59,069 bases of DNA from Streptomyces beigongshangae (GCF_019710745.1 NZ_JAHKJW010000031.1:14108-73176), one strand, 5' to 3'; shown: positions 14,315 through 23,246, counted from the stretch's first letter. Numbers and translations are program-made. The notes: generated from the sequence alone by a model not told the origin.

Positions 14315-16519
14315 GTGGCCACCAAGCCCGCCGCACGCCGCCGGCGCCCCGCGGCGAACCCGAAGCCCCCCAACGGGCGCGCCAAGGCACCGGCGCCACC
14401 GGCTTCCGTTCCCGCCCAGGCCGCCGCCCTCGAGGAGACGGTGCCGCTGGTGCACCCGGAGGCCGACCCGGTCCTGGCCGACGCCGCCGACCGGGCCGCC
14501 GACGTCATCGACCTCGCGCGTGAGGAGGCCGCCGCCCTCCAGGCGGAAGCCGAGAGTGCGGCCGCGCGTACGGTCGCCGCCACGCACGAGCAGGTCACCG
14601 TGCTGATGACCGAGGCGCAGACCCGCGCTGCGGGCATCACCGACGGTGCCGACCAGGAGGCCACCGCGCACCGCGCGGCGGCGAAGAAGGACCTGGAGGC
14701 GGCGCGCGGTGAAGCCGACCGGCTCCTGACGGAGGCCCGTGACCGTGCCAAGGCTCTGGTGACGGAGGCCCGAGCGCAGGTCGCTGACCTCACCGAGCTG
14801 GCCGCCACCGACCGCGCAGCCACGGCGACGGCGGTTGCCGAGCTGCGCCGCCTGGCGGAGGCCGACCTCACCGAGCTCGGTGCCCTGGTCGACCAGCGCC
14901 GCATCGAGGCCGGCCAGATCCTCGCCCGCGCCCAGGAGCAGGCCGCCGCCCTGGTGGCCGCGGCGCAGCGGGAGGTCGACCAGGCCCGCGAGCGGTTCGC
15001 TCAGCTCGCGGCGACGGCGGCTGAGCAGTACGACGGCCGCCGGGCGGAGGCGGAGGCGCTGTACGCGGACGCGGTCAAGGCCGCCGACGAACGGCGCCGC
15101 GAGGCCGACGACCGCGTCGCGGCCGCGCACTCCGAGGCGGAGGCCGCCCGCACCGAGCTGCGCGAGAAGCTGCGCGCGCTCACCGACCAGTTCGACGCGG
15201 AGGCCGCTGCCAAGCGCAAGGTCCTCACCGACGAACTCGCCGGACTCAAGGCCGCCTGCGACAAGCAGCGCGAGCGGCTGCGGGAGGAAGCCAAGACCGT
15301 CGCGGTGCAGCTGCGCCAGGCCGCCCAGAAGGAAGCGAGCCGCATCACCACCGAGGCGGAGCGCAAGGCGAAGACAGTCACCGAGCGGGCGAAGGCCGAT
15401 GAGGCCCGTGCCCGCCGGCTGCTCGATGAGGCCCGCGAGGCGAAGAAGTCCGCCTCCCGCTGGAACGGCTGGCAGCAGAACATCAGCCGCAAGGCGTGGA
15501 AGACGGCCCCGTGGATCGCGCTCGCCGCCGGCGTCGGGCTCGCCGCCTCCGGCGAGTACGAGCTGGCCCGCATGGTCGGCATCAACCAGTACGTCGCCCC
15601 GCTGCTGCCGGTCAGCATCGACGTCTACTGCGTCACGGCGTTCCGGGCCAAGAAGGACATCCCGTACGCGCTGCTGCTGATGGCGTCGGCGAACGTGACC
15701 TACCACCTGTCCGAGCAGGCGCACCTCGTCAAGGATGGGCAGTCGGCTCCCTGGCAGCTGACGACGTTCGTGGTGCTGATCTTCGTGGCGGTCATCTGGC
15801 GCGTCCACACGCTCATGCACGACGACGGTACGAACAGCCACGGTGCTGCGGCCGCTGCGGTCGGCCGTACCGGTACGGACGGCGGAAACGGAATGCCCGC
15901 CCGTACAGGGACGCACCGGCGTACCGACGGATCGGACGCGGTGTCCTCCGGCCGTACAGAGGGCGCGAGCCACGACCTGTACGCCGCGCACAACGCGGTC
16001 CGCACCGACGGCGCGGGCACCGGATGGGACGGTACGGACCCTGTACGCCCCGCCTCGCACCCGCCGCATGACGGCGAGGCCGAAGCGGCGGTGACCAGGG
16101 CATACAGCGACCGTACAGGCGGCGTACACACCCCCTCCGAGGGGGCGGCGCGTACAGGTACGGCGGCTGCCGGGCGTACCGGGACGGCCAGCGCGACCGT
16201 ACAGGGACGCACCGGTGCCATCAGCGTCCGTACACAGCCCAACGGCGAGGGTGTTCCGGGGGCCCGTACAGGTACGGATGGCGCGTCCTCTCCCGCAACC
16301 GGAACCACCGGTACGGGAGGTACGGAGCGTCCCGGTACGCCTGTACGGACGGACGAGGAACTCCTGCCGCTCGTACAGAACCTCCCACGCGGCCAGGACG
16401 GGTTCGTGACGCTCTACCAGGTCCGCAACCAGCTCTCCGTCAACAACAACCGCGCGGTGCGCCTGCTCTCCAAGGCCGGCCTGCTGCGCCCCGAGGACGC
16501 GGACAAGCACCTGACGTGA
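14315..16519 (+). CDS. Large coiled-coil membrane protein of the transfer region
   Basis: 734 residues from a GTG at 14315 with GAGAGGA upstream. Residues ~45-390 are Ala/Glu/Arg-rich heptad-like sequence, a long coiled coil. A membrane domain follows with about four segments near 396-418, 426-444, 450-466 and 483-500 (WIALAAGVGLAASG, VAPLLPVSIDVYCVTAF, WQLTTFVVLIFVAVIW). This resembles the DUF2637/SpdB-like membrane domain of Streptomyces plasmid proteins. Residues ~510-685 are a low-complexity linker rich in RTGT. The last ~45 residues look like a small winged helix (FVTLYQVRNQLSVNNNRAVR). It probably works with TraB in spread or transfer; the specific role is inferred. Confidence 0.65.
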   Translation: MATKPAARRRRPAANPKPPNGRAKAPAPPASVPAQAAALEETVPLVHPEADPVLADAADRAADVIDLAREEAAALQAEAESAAARTVAATHEQVTVLMTEAQTRAAGITDGADQEATAHRAAAKKDLEAARGEADRLLTEARDRAKALVTEARAQVADLTELAATDRAATATAVAELRRLAEADLTELGALVDQRRIEAGQILARAQEQAAALVAAAQREVDQARERFAQLAATAAEQYDGRRAEAEALYADAVKAADERRREADDRVAAAHSEAEAARTELREKLRALTDQFDAEAAAKRKVLTDELAGLKAACDKQRERLREEAKTVAVQLRQAAQKEASRITTEAERKAKTVTERAKADEARARRLLDEAREAKKSASRWNGWQQNISRKAWKTAPWIALAAGVGLAASGEYELARMVGINQYVAPLLPVSIDVYCVTAFRAKKDIPYALLLMASANVTYHLSEQAHLVKDGQSAPWQLTTFVVLIFVAVIWRVHTLMHDDGTNSHGAAAAAVGRTGTDGGNGMPARTGTHRRTDGSDAVSSGRTEGASHDLYAAHNAVRTDGAGTGWDGTDPVRPASHPPHDGEAEAAVTRAYSDRTGGVHTPSEGAARTGTAAAGRTGTASATVQGRTGAISVRTQPNGEGVPGARTGTDGASSPATGTTGTGGTERPGTPVRTDEELLPLVQNLPRGQDGFVTLYQVRNQLSVNNNRAVRLLSKAGLLRPEDADKHLT
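15855..16375. repeat. GTAC-rich repeats within the coding sequence
   Basis: About 520 bases inside the preceding gene contain roughly twenty GTAC tetramers, mostly as CCGTACAGG, GGTACGG and variants. Examples are near 15899, 15952, 16119, 16198 and 16264. At protein level they encode repeated Arg-Thr-Gly-Thr blocks. Repetition is stronger in DNA than the protein needs, so a DNA-binding role is possible as well as simple linker expansion. Confidence 0.5.
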
Positions 16520-16538
16520 TCCGAGTCCGGCACACACC

Positions 16539-16577
16539 AGTGAGGGCCAGCCCGAAGGAAGCGGGCTGGCCCTCACT
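16539..16577 (+). terminator. Perfect 16-bp hairpin
   Basis: Arms 16539-16554 and 16562-16577 (around AGTGAGGGCCAGCCCG) with a 7-nt loop, 19 bases after the coiled-coil gene stop. Probably an intrinsic terminator or attenuator between transfer-region genes. Confidence 0.65.
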
Positions 16578-16641
16578 GCGACTGCCGGAAGACAGTCGAC
16601 AGCCCCCGAGTACAGCAGATCCGACCCCCACGGAGGACCCC

Positions 16642-17139
16642 GTGAGCACCGAAAACAACGGCCAGCCCTTCTTCGACGACCCGCATGCGGCGCTGCGCGA
16701 GATCGCGCAGAACCCCGACGCCTACGCGCACTACCTCGCGGACTTCCACCGGGTCGTGCTGGACATGCAGGCCAAGCTGGAGATCCTCCAGCGCGAGGCC
16801 CGCGTGCACTGCCGCGGGGTCCGCGTGGACGGTGACAAGTGGGGCCAGGCTTTCCTGCGCTCTTTCCCGGTGGAAAACTCGCTGAATGGAGTCCTCAAGG
16901 ACCTCAAGAGCGTCACATCGGGACTGGAAAAGAGCACGCATAAGCGCCACGCCCACGACGAAAAGGTGAAGGAGGTTAAGAAGATTCGAAAGGAAAAGGC
17001 GCAGATCAAAGCGCGTAAGAACAATCCGACGCTCCAGGCCGCCCCGGAAAACCCGGGTCAGCAGGGTGCGCAGAGCCCGAATCCGGGCTATGGTGGTCCC
17101 ACGTCGATTTACAATCTGGACCGCAAGGAGTCGGCGTGA
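16642..17139 (+). CDS. Coiled-coil plasmid protein, unknown
   Basis: 165 residues from a GTG at 16642 with CGGAGGA upstream. The N-terminal half is helical (PHAALREIAQNPDAYAHYLA, then VVLDMQAKLEILQREARVH). The middle is a very basic helix (EKVKEVKKIRKEKAQIKARK) and the tail is Pro/Gly-rich. The second half is less GC-rich (gaaaag, aagaag), unlike the surrounding genes. It overlaps the next gene by GTGA, so the two are translationally coupled. Probably a nucleic-acid-associated accessory protein of the transfer region. Confidence 0.6.
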   Translation: MSTENNGQPFFDDPHAALREIAQNPDAYAHYLADFHRVVLDMQAKLEILQREARVHCRGVRVDGDKWGQAFLRSFPVENSLNGVLKDLKSVTSGLEKSTHKRHAHDEKVKEVKKIRKEKAQIKARKNNPTLQAAPENPGQQGAQSPNPGYGGPTSIYNLDRKESA

Positions 17140-17372
17140 GTGCAGGTCGCCCGCTCACGAAAGCAGAGCGGAAGGATTTCAACCGTGCGGAACACGAGCG
17201 CAAAATCAAACAGGATTTGGTTGAGCGGCACGGCAAGGACCTCGGCACTTTCTACGCCTGGCTTCGGATTGTGAATATCCGGGGCACGCAGGCTTCCCGC
17301 GACGGTGACACCGCGTACATCCGCGAGGTGGCACTCGCCCTGCACAACGTCCACAGCCGCCACGTCGGCTAG
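17136..17372 (+). CDS. Small basic protein coupled to the preceding gene
   Basis: 78 residues from a GTG overlapping the previous stop, with AAGGAG upstream. The sequence is charged and helical (RPLTKAERKDFNRAEHERKI, then LGTFYAWLRIVNIRG and YIREVALALHNVH). No family recognised. The IS5-family insertion begins at its stop codon. Because the IS target duplication lies within CTAG, the TAG stop is the same with or without the IS, so the gene is intact. Confidence 0.6.
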   Translation: MSAGRPLTKAERKDFNRAEHERKIKQDLVERHGKDLGTFYAWLRIVNIRGTQASRDGDTAYIREVALALHNVHSRHVG

Positions 17373-18263
17373 GCGGTGTCTTCAAATGATCATCCCTGGT
17401 GGATCATGACGGCGTGATACGTCGTCATGAACTGTCTGATGCTGAGTGGGAGTTCGTCCGGCCGTTGCTGCCCGTGTCGTTGCGGGGGCGGAAGCGGCTG
17501 GATGACCGCAGGGTCCTGAACGGGATCGTGTGGAAGTTCCGGACCGGGACGGCCTGGCGGGATGTGCCCGGGCGTTACGGGCCGTGGGCCACGCTGCATA
17601 CACGTTTTCGCAGGTGGGCGACGGACGGGACGTTCGAGCGGATGCTGCGGGCCGCGCAGGCGAAGGCCGACGCGGCGGGCGACATCGACTGGCTGGTGTC
17701 GGTCGATTCCACGGTCGTCCGGGCCCATCAGCATGCCGCCGGGGCTCGAAAAGAGGGCTCTGCGACCCGGCCCTCGGCCGGTCCAGGGGCGGTCTGACCA
17801 GCAAGATCCACCTGGCCTGCGACGGCCGGGGCCGTCCGCTCGGCTTCGTCGTGACGGGCGGCAACACCAACGACTGCACCCGGTTCACCGCCGTGATGGA
17901 ACAGATCCGGGTGCCCCGGATCGGACCCGGCCGTCCCCGCGTCCGGCCCGATCACGTCCTGGGCGACAAGGGCTACAGCTCGAAGGCGATCCGCACCTGG
18001 CTCCGCCGCCGCGGCATCCCGCACACGATTCCCGAGCGGGCCGACCAAATCGGCAACCGGGCCCGGCGGGGCAGCCGCGGCGGCCGGCCGCCAGCCTTCG
18101 ACCGCGAGGCGTACAAGCACCGCAACGTCGTGGAGCGGTGCTTCAACCGCCTGAAGCAGTGGCGCGGCATCGCCACCCGCTACGACAAGACCACCCAGTC
18201 CTACGAAGCAGCCATCACTCTCGCCTCACTCCTGATGTGGGCGTGACATTTGACGACAGAACC
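17372..18263 (+). mobile_element. IS5-family insertion sequence (892 bp)
   Basis: About 17-bp imperfect inverted ends (GGCGGTGTCTTCAAATG at the left; GGTTCTGTCGTCAAATG read inward from the right, 13 of 17 identical). It is flanked by CTAG on both sides (17369-17372 and 18263-18266), giving a TA duplication as in the IS427 group of IS5. The single transposase is in two overlapping frames. It separates the gene at 17136-17372 from its probable terminator at 18283-18319. Confidence 0.85.
17414..18246 (+). CDS. IS5-family transposase in two frames (probable -1 frameshift)
   Basis: The first frame (GTG at 17414, stop ending at 17797) carries the N-terminal DNA-binding part (LSDAEWEFVRPLLP, VWKFRTGTAWRDVPGRYGPW) and the first DDE aspartate in VSVDSTVVRAHQHA. 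The -1 frame continues from about 17750 with GGLTSKIHLACDGRGRPLGF, the second aspartate in VLGDKGYSS, and the third acidic residue in RNVVERCFNRLKQWRG. The A4 run in GCTCGAAAAGAGG (17749-17752) is a plausible slippery site, as in other IS427-group elements. An inactivating mutation is the alternative. Confidence 0.85.
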
Positions 18264-18282
18264 TAGCTCCCCGCGCCCCGCA

Positions 18283-18319
18283 CGAAGGGCCGCTCCCGAT
18301 CCCCGGGAGCGGCCCTTCG
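18283..18319 (+). terminator. Perfect 16-bp hairpin, displaced by the IS
   Basis: Arms 18283-18298 and 18304-18319 pair perfectly around a 5-nt loop. It lies just beyond the right end of the IS. Before the insertion it would have followed the gene at 17136-17372 by about 10 bases. Confidence 0.7.
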
Positions 18320-18418
18320 GCGATCCCAACGCGTGCCGCGCGTGCCGCGTGCCGCGCGTGGCGTGCGCGCGCGTACGCGAGGCCGAAGCCGACTGTCAAG
18401 CCCAGGAGGAGGAGTCGC

Positions 18419-20611
18419 GTGTCCGACGACACCGACAGCAACGTCATCAACCTCCCCACTCGGGGCAGCGATTCCGGCGGAATGCCGGATGCCCCTGACG
18501 CCGGGGATCTCTTTTATTCCGAACCGTCCGGCAGCAGTGCGGACGACGGCGCTCCTCCGGACTCCCCGGAAATGGCGACCGGGGAACTTCCGGCCATTCG
18601 CGGCCCTATTTCCCCGGAAGTCGCATTGCGGGAAACGGGAATGCCTGACGCCCCGGATTCCGAGGAGGAAGAGTACGAAGAAGGCGAATACAAGCAGCCT
18701 CGTTCTCTCGCCGATCGCCTCGGTGACTGGCTGGAACTCCGTCTGGAAGTGGCGCGGGACCGGCACGCCGGTGAAGCGCCGTTCCGTGAGGCGGAAATTG
18801 CGCGTAAGGCCGCGCTTTTGGAGGCCCGCACCGCTCAGGAAACCGCGATGATGGAGCAGAATGCGAAGCTCCACACCGCGCAGATGAAAGCGAAGTCGGA
18901 CAAGGCGGCGGCGCGCGGCAAGGCCGACGCGGCGCGGTCCTCCGGCTCCGGCCTGGGCGCAGACAAGGGCGGCCGCTCGAAGGCCGGCGGCGGGGGCGGC
19001 TCACGCGGAGGCGGCGGCAGCTCCGGTGGCTCCGGTCGCGGCAAATCCCCCAAGGGTGCCGGGAAGGGCTCTGACCGCTCCGCTGGCGGCGGCAAGGGCC
19101 CCAATCAGTCGTCCGGCGGCCCGAAAGGCCGCCAGAACGGCTCTGGAGGCTCCGGGTCGGGCAAGGCCGGTACAGGCAAGGGCAGTTCGGGCGGCTCCGG
19201 CGGCAAGAACGGCTCGGGCAGTACCGGGACCGGCAAGGGCGGCTCGAAGGGTGACGGCGGCAAGTCGAAGGACTCGCCGGCGGCCAGTCCCCGGGCCGAG
19301 CGGGCCCGCGGCCGCCAGGAGCGTGCCGCCGCCCGCCAGGCGGCACGCCAGCAGCGGCGCGGCGCCAACCAGGCCGCCAACCTCGCCGATCGCAGCAAGG
19401 ACCGCGACCAGGACCGCGCCGCAGTCCAGGCGGCGCGCGAGGAACGCCGCAGGGCGAAAGCCGAGCGGAAGGCCGCGGCACGGGCGAAGCGGGAGGCGGC
19501 CAAGGCCGCCGACGACCGCACCACCCTGGGCGCGGCCGTCGGGCAGGAGGCGCAGCGCCGCTGGGACAAGCGCCGCGCGGCGGAGAAGGACAAGGCCGCG
19601 AAGGACGGCAAGGCCAGGGACGACGCCAAGGACGCCACCGGCGACAAGGACTCCGAGACCACCAAGAAGATGACCAGGGACGACCCTGAGAAGCCCTCAG
19701 ACGGTCCGAAGGACGACTCCGCGACCAAGGAGCCGGAGGACGGCAAGAAGAGCGGCGAGAAGCCGTCTGACGCCTCCACGGACACGGACGCGAAGGACGG
19801 CACAGGGACGGACACCGACCCCAAGGCCGACGACGTCAAGGACCCGCCGGACGCCGACGACAGCGACGACGAGCGCTCCTTCAGGGAGTGGTTCAAGGAC
19901 TTCTTCACCAAGGCCGGCGAGGACAACGCCCCGCCCGAGCCGGAGGAGTCCTCAAGGCTTCGGCCCGAGGACCTGGGCGACGTCACGGTGGAACGCCCCG
20001 GCGGCCCGACCCGCAGCCCGCAGCCCGAACCGACTGAGGACGACATCCCGGATGCGGTCATCGTCGACGACCCGTCCGACCCCTTCGGGGCGCACGTCAG
20101 CAGCCCGGCGAGCCTCCCCCGCGCGCCGGAGCCCCACACCCAGCGTCCCGGCACCAGCCGACCCACTGCACAGGAGGATCCCGTGGCATCGGAGGTCAAC
20201 AAGCCCGCGTCGGGCCAGGCCCGGATGGCAGCCAAGCACCGCACCGACATCACCTTCGGCGAGTACCTGATGGAGATCGTGAACATCGCGATCGCCGCAG
20301 CCCTCGACAAGGACCGCGCCCAGGACCTGGCCGTCGCGCTCGGCAAGGTCGCCGACGCGCTGCGGGACATGGCGGCCGACCTGGTGGGCGATCACAACAT
20401 CGCCACCGAGGTCGTCAACCAGATCACCGACCTGGCCGACGCCGCGGAGCGCATGAAGCAGCTGGCCGAACGGTGCGCCACCGAGTGCGAGATCGCCTCG
20501 GAGGCCGCCCGGCTCGCCGCCATGTCGGTCGGCCGCGTCTATGGCCAGGACGTCCAGGCCATGGACGACGCGGGCCTGGCCAACGCCTCCTCCGCCGCCC
20601 ACCACGACTAG
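18419..20611 (+). CDS. Very large low-complexity protein with conserved-looking ends
   Basis: 730 residues from a GTG at 18419, with AGGAGGAGGAG upstream. An acidic N-terminal region is followed by a charged helix (~115-170; ARKAALLEARTAQETAMMEQ). Then come a Gly/Ser-rich stretch (~180-290), an Ala/Arg/Lys-rich coiled region (~290-400) and an acidic Asp/Lys/Pro linker (~400-585). The last ~142 residues are ordered again (ITFGEYLMEIVNIAIAAALD, then QITDLADAAERMKQLAERC). A strong internal ribosome-binding site precedes this last part. Family unrecognised; its position before the TraB-like gene suggests a role in DNA transfer or mycelial spread. Confidence 0.6.
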   Translation: MSDDTDSNVINLPTRGSDSGGMPDAPDAGDLFYSEPSGSSADDGAPPDSPEMATGELPAIRGPISPEVALRETGMPDAPDSEEEEYEEGEYKQPRSLADRLGDWLELRLEVARDRHAGEAPFREAEIARKAALLEARTAQETAMMEQNAKLHTAQMKAKSDKAAARGKADAARSSGSGLGADKGGRSKAGGGGGSRGGGGSSGGSGRGKSPKGAGKGSDRSAGGGKGPNQSSGGPKGRQNGSGGSGSGKAGTGKGSSGGSGGKNGSGSTGTGKGGSKGDGGKSKDSPAASPRAERARGRQERAAARQAARQQRRGANQAANLADRSKDRDQDRAAVQAAREERRRAKAERKAAARAKREAAKAADDRTTLGAAVGQEAQRRWDKRRAAEKDKAAKDGKARDDAKDATGDKDSETTKKMTRDDPEKPSDGPKDDSATKEPEDGKKSGEKPSDASTDTDAKDGTGTDTDPKADDVKDPPDADDSDDERSFREWFKDFFTKAGEDNAPPEPEESSRLRPEDLGDVTVERPGGPTRSPQPEPTEDDIPDAVIVDDPSDPFGAHVSSPASLPRAPEPHTQRPGTSRPTAQEDPVASEVNKPASGQARMAAKHRTDITFGEYLMEIVNIAIAAALDKDRAQDLAVALGKVADALRDMAADLVGDHNIATEVVNQITDLADAAERMKQLAERCATECEIASEAARLAAMSVGRVYGQDVQAMDDAGLANASSAAHHD
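20183..20611 (+). CDS. Possible in-frame internal gene (C-terminal domain of the 730-residue protein)
   Basis: An AGGAGG at about 20173 stands a few bases before an in-frame GTG at 20183 inside the larger gene. Translation from here gives 142 residues, exactly the ordered helical C-terminal domain (VASEVNKPASGQARMAAKHR...). The linker before it is disordered, so either two genes have fused, or full-length and short forms are both made. Confidence 0.35.
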   Translation: MASEVNKPASGQARMAAKHRTDITFGEYLMEIVNIAIAAALDKDRAQDLAVALGKVADALRDMAADLVGDHNIATEVVNQITDLADAAERMKQLAERCATECEIASEAARLAAMSVGRVYGQDVQAMDDAGLANASSAAHHD

Positions 20612-20627
20612 AAGGAAGGGTTCGCCG

Positions 20628-21038
20628 ATGAGCGACCTCGCACCCACCACCGGCGGTGCCGCCCAGACGGACGGCGACAACCGCTACAAGGCCGTCCAGC
20701 AGAAGCTCAAGACGCTGGGTCAGGCCATGGACCTGGCCAGCAACGAACTCGAAGCGCTGCTGCGCAGCATGCGCACCAATGCCCAGCGCTCCGAGGGCCT
20801 GGCCGTCGACATCGCCAACGCGGAGCTGGACCGCAAGTTCGTCGAGATGACCAACCAGGTGTCCGTCGCCCTGGGCGGCGCCGCCGTCGAAGTGCGCAAG
20901 CTGCACGAGACGGCCCAGGAGGTTTCCGGTCTCGCCCACGACACGCGGCGCACCCATGCGCGGCTGTACGAGGGCCTGGACGACATCCGCTCCAGCCGCA
21001 GGGAGCGCACCCCCAAGCCGGGCTTCTTCGCCCGCTGA
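20628..21038 (+). CDS. Coiled-coil protein upstream of the transfer ATPase
   Basis: 136 residues from the ATG at 20628, preceded by GAAGGAAGGG. Nearly all helix: YKAVQQKLKTLGQAMDLAS, ELEALLRSMRTNAQRSEG, VEVRKLHETAQEVSGLAHDT. Pattern and length suggest a structural or partner protein. It sits 17 bases after the 730-residue protein and 83 bases before TraB, separated from TraB by a hairpin. Confidence 0.6.
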   Translation: MSDLAPTTGGAAQTDGDNRYKAVQQKLKTLGQAMDLASNELEALLRSMRTNAQRSEGLAVDIANAELDRKFVEMTNQVSVALGGAAVEVRKLHETAQEVSGLAHDTRRTHARLYEGLDDIRSSRRERTPKPGFFAR

Positions 21039-21059
21039 CCCGCTCCCGCCGAAACCCCT

Positions 21060-21096
21060 GATGGGCGGTCCCTCCACGACGGAGGGGCCGCCCATC
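21060..21096 (+). terminator. Perfect hairpin before traB
   Basis: Arms 21060-21075 and 21081-21096 (GATGGGCGGTCCCTCC and near-complement) around a 5-nt loop. It may attenuate transcription into the TraB-like gene. Confidence 0.55.
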
Positions 21097-21120
21097 GCCA
21101 CACCCCGAAGGAGAACCCCT

Positions 21121-23229
21121 GTGTCCGTGCCGCGCAGCGTCGCCCTGGAGCGCACCTTCTACACCCTGACCGCCCCGGTCCTCGCCGCGGCCCCGAACCT
21201 GTTCGCCGACAGCCCCGTCAACACGGTCGTGCAGCTGGCGGGCGCGGCCGGCGTCGGCGGCTGGGTCCTGGCAGCCAAGAGCGACGAGCCCGGTGCGGGA
21301 CGCAAGATCCTGCGCTGGTCGCCGCTGGTGCTCGCGGCCGCCGTCGACATCGCCGCGCGGAACACGATCGGCTGGGGCCCGTGGTGCCTGGACGGCATCC
21401 TCGCCGCCGGCTGGGCGACGGCCGGCCTGCTGGTGATGCCCTTCTCCCGGCACACCCGCCGCCGTCACCGTCCCGCGCTCGCCGCCCCGGCCCCCGCCCC
21501 GCAGCTGCAGCCCGCCGCCGAGCCGTCCCTCGCGCAGCCGGACGACGGCGCCGACGCCTTCACCCGCCAGGTCCGCTGGCTGTGGGAGACCCGCGGCCTG
21601 CCCGGCCGCACCATCGTCATCACGGCCACCCCGCACGCGGGCATGCCCAACGACCTGTCCCTGCTGCTGCGCTCCTCCGAGGCCGGACGGCCGATCTCCA
21701 GTCTCACCGAGGAAGCGGTCGCCGCCGCGTTCGGTGTGGAGGTCGCCGACGTGCGGATCGAAGAGGTGGTCCGGCAGTACGGACGCGAGGGCGGACCCGG
21801 CTGGAGGGAAGTCCACGTCACCCCCGACATGAACGAGCGCCGCCGCAAGGCCCCCACCACCCACGAGTGGTGGGCCGACCGGATCGCCGGCGGGCCCGTA
21901 CCCGGCTCGGAGTTCATCAAGAAGGTCCGCGATGGCGAGCGCAAGGTCACCCACTACATCGCCCAGGTCCCTGACGAGCTGGGTGAGCCGCGCGTCAACC
22001 AGCACACCCTGGCCGCCGCGCTGAAGACCAAGTACGACGAAGGCCGGCTGTTCGTCACCGTCGACGGCAACCAGGTCCTGGTCTCCCTGTGGGACTCCAG
22101 CCCGCTCGCACAGATCTTCCCTGCCACGAAGGAGTTGCTGACCCCGGACAAGGACGGCCGGTGGGTGACCGGCTACCTCGGCAACGGCCAGCCCGCCCGC
22201 AACCGCGTCTACACCGACCGGGGCGCCGCCCACGGCATCTTCGTCGCCCCGTCCGGAGGCGGCAAGACCCAGCTGATGGGCCTGCACATCGCCGCCGACG
22301 CCCTGTTCGGCGCCGTGGTCTGGCTGGCGGCGGAAGCCCTGGACGAGAAAGCCGCCAAGCTCGGTGAGTACACCGACCGCTACGGCATCGGCGCGCTCTA
22401 CATGATCCGGCTCCTGCGCACCCTGGACGCGCTGATGGAGATCCGCGGCGAGATGCCGTGGGACGACGGCAGGGTCTACGACTGGGACCCCAGCCTGCCG
22501 GGCTGCCCCTACCGGATGCTGTCCGCCTACCTCGATGAGTTCCTCTCCGCCGCCCGCAACGGCGACTACGGCGCGGAGATCATGGACCTCGCCGAGAAGG
22601 TGTCGGTCAAGGGCCGCAAGTACGGCATCGGCCTGAAGGTGGCCGGCCAGTCCATCTACGTGCAGGACGGCTTCACGCAACTGCTGTGCGAGAACCTGCG
22701 CGAGAACTGCATCCCCGTCGTGCTGAAGGTGGCGCCGAAGAAGGTCGCCGACATGTTCAAGGCCCTCGGTATCTCCTCCGAGAACACCCCCGAACCGCTC
22801 CCCCGGTCGTTCTCTCCTGCCGAGGCGGGCCGGATCGAGCGGGTGATGCGCGGGGAGCCCGAGCCGCCCGCCGACTCCAACACCGGTGGTGCCGGGTGGA
22901 TCGTCGAAGCCAAGCAGCCCGAGGTCCTGCGCACGCTGTTCATGGACTTCAAGGCCGGCCTCGACAACTACTTCCCCGACACCATCGCCACCCTCACCGA
23001 CCACGAGATCCGCGAACTGGAAGCGCGGGACCTGTGGTTCGACTGGACCGAGCCGCCCCGGCCCGGCGAGTTCGGCGACGAGCCGAACAGCGACGAGGAC
23101 GAGGACGACGAGCCCAAGAAGGGCGGCGGCAAGCGCCGCGGCGGCGGGGGCAAGTCCGCCACACGCCGCGACACGGTCACCTCGCCCCGCCAGGCACTGG
23201 AAGCCATCAAGAACCTCTCCGGCGTCTGA
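21121..23229 (+). CDS. traB: TraB/FtsK-like conjugal DNA-transfer ATPase
   Basis: 702 residues from a GTG at 21121 with AAGGAGA upstream. The N-terminal ~110 residues hold two to three membrane segments (VVQLAGAAGVGGWVLA, then WCLDGILAAGWATAGLLV). A middle domain follows, then the motor with Walker A APSGGGKTQ (~375) and a Walker B-like LSAYLDEF (~467), and later LKVAGQSIYVQDGF. The C-terminus is acidic then basic (DEDEDDE, KKGGGKRRGGGGK). In Streptomyces a single FtsK/SpoIIIE-like hexamer of this kind moves double-stranded plasmid DNA between mycelia, so it is the central transfer gene. It is longer at the C-terminus than compact TraB proteins. Confidence 0.8.
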   Translation: MSVPRSVALERTFYTLTAPVLAAAPNLFADSPVNTVVQLAGAAGVGGWVLAAKSDEPGAGRKILRWSPLVLAAAVDIAARNTIGWGPWCLDGILAAGWATAGLLVMPFSRHTRRRHRPALAAPAPAPQLQPAAEPSLAQPDDGADAFTRQVRWLWETRGLPGRTIVITATPHAGMPNDLSLLLRSSEAGRPISSLTEEAVAAAFGVEVADVRIEEVVRQYGREGGPGWREVHVTPDMNERRRKAPTTHEWWADRIAGGPVPGSEFIKKVRDGERKVTHYIAQVPDELGEPRVNQHTLAAALKTKYDEGRLFVTVDGNQVLVSLWDSSPLAQIFPATKELLTPDKDGRWVTGYLGNGQPARNRVYTDRGAAHGIFVAPSGGGKTQLMGLHIAADALFGAVVWLAAEALDEKAAKLGEYTDRYGIGALYMIRLLRTLDALMEIRGEMPWDDGRVYDWDPSLPGCPYRMLSAYLDEFLSAARNGDYGAEIMDLAEKVSVKGRKYGIGLKVAGQSIYVQDGFTQLLCENLRENCIPVVLKVAPKKVADMFKALGISSENTPEPLPRSFSPAEAGRIERVMRGEPEPPADSNTGGAGWIVEAKQPEVLRTLFMDFKAGLDNYFPDTIATLTDHEIRELEARDLWFDWTEPPRPGEFGDEPNSDEDEDDEPKKGGGKRRGGGGKSATRRDTVTSPRQALEAIKNLSGV

Positions 23230-23246
23230 CCCACCCCGCACACCCC

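Noticed and set aside
18419..20611. The Gly/Ser- and Lys/Ala-rich protein as a false frame
   Set aside because: It has a very strong ribosome-binding site, non-random ordered ends and no better frame, so it is kept as a gene although most of it is low-complexity.
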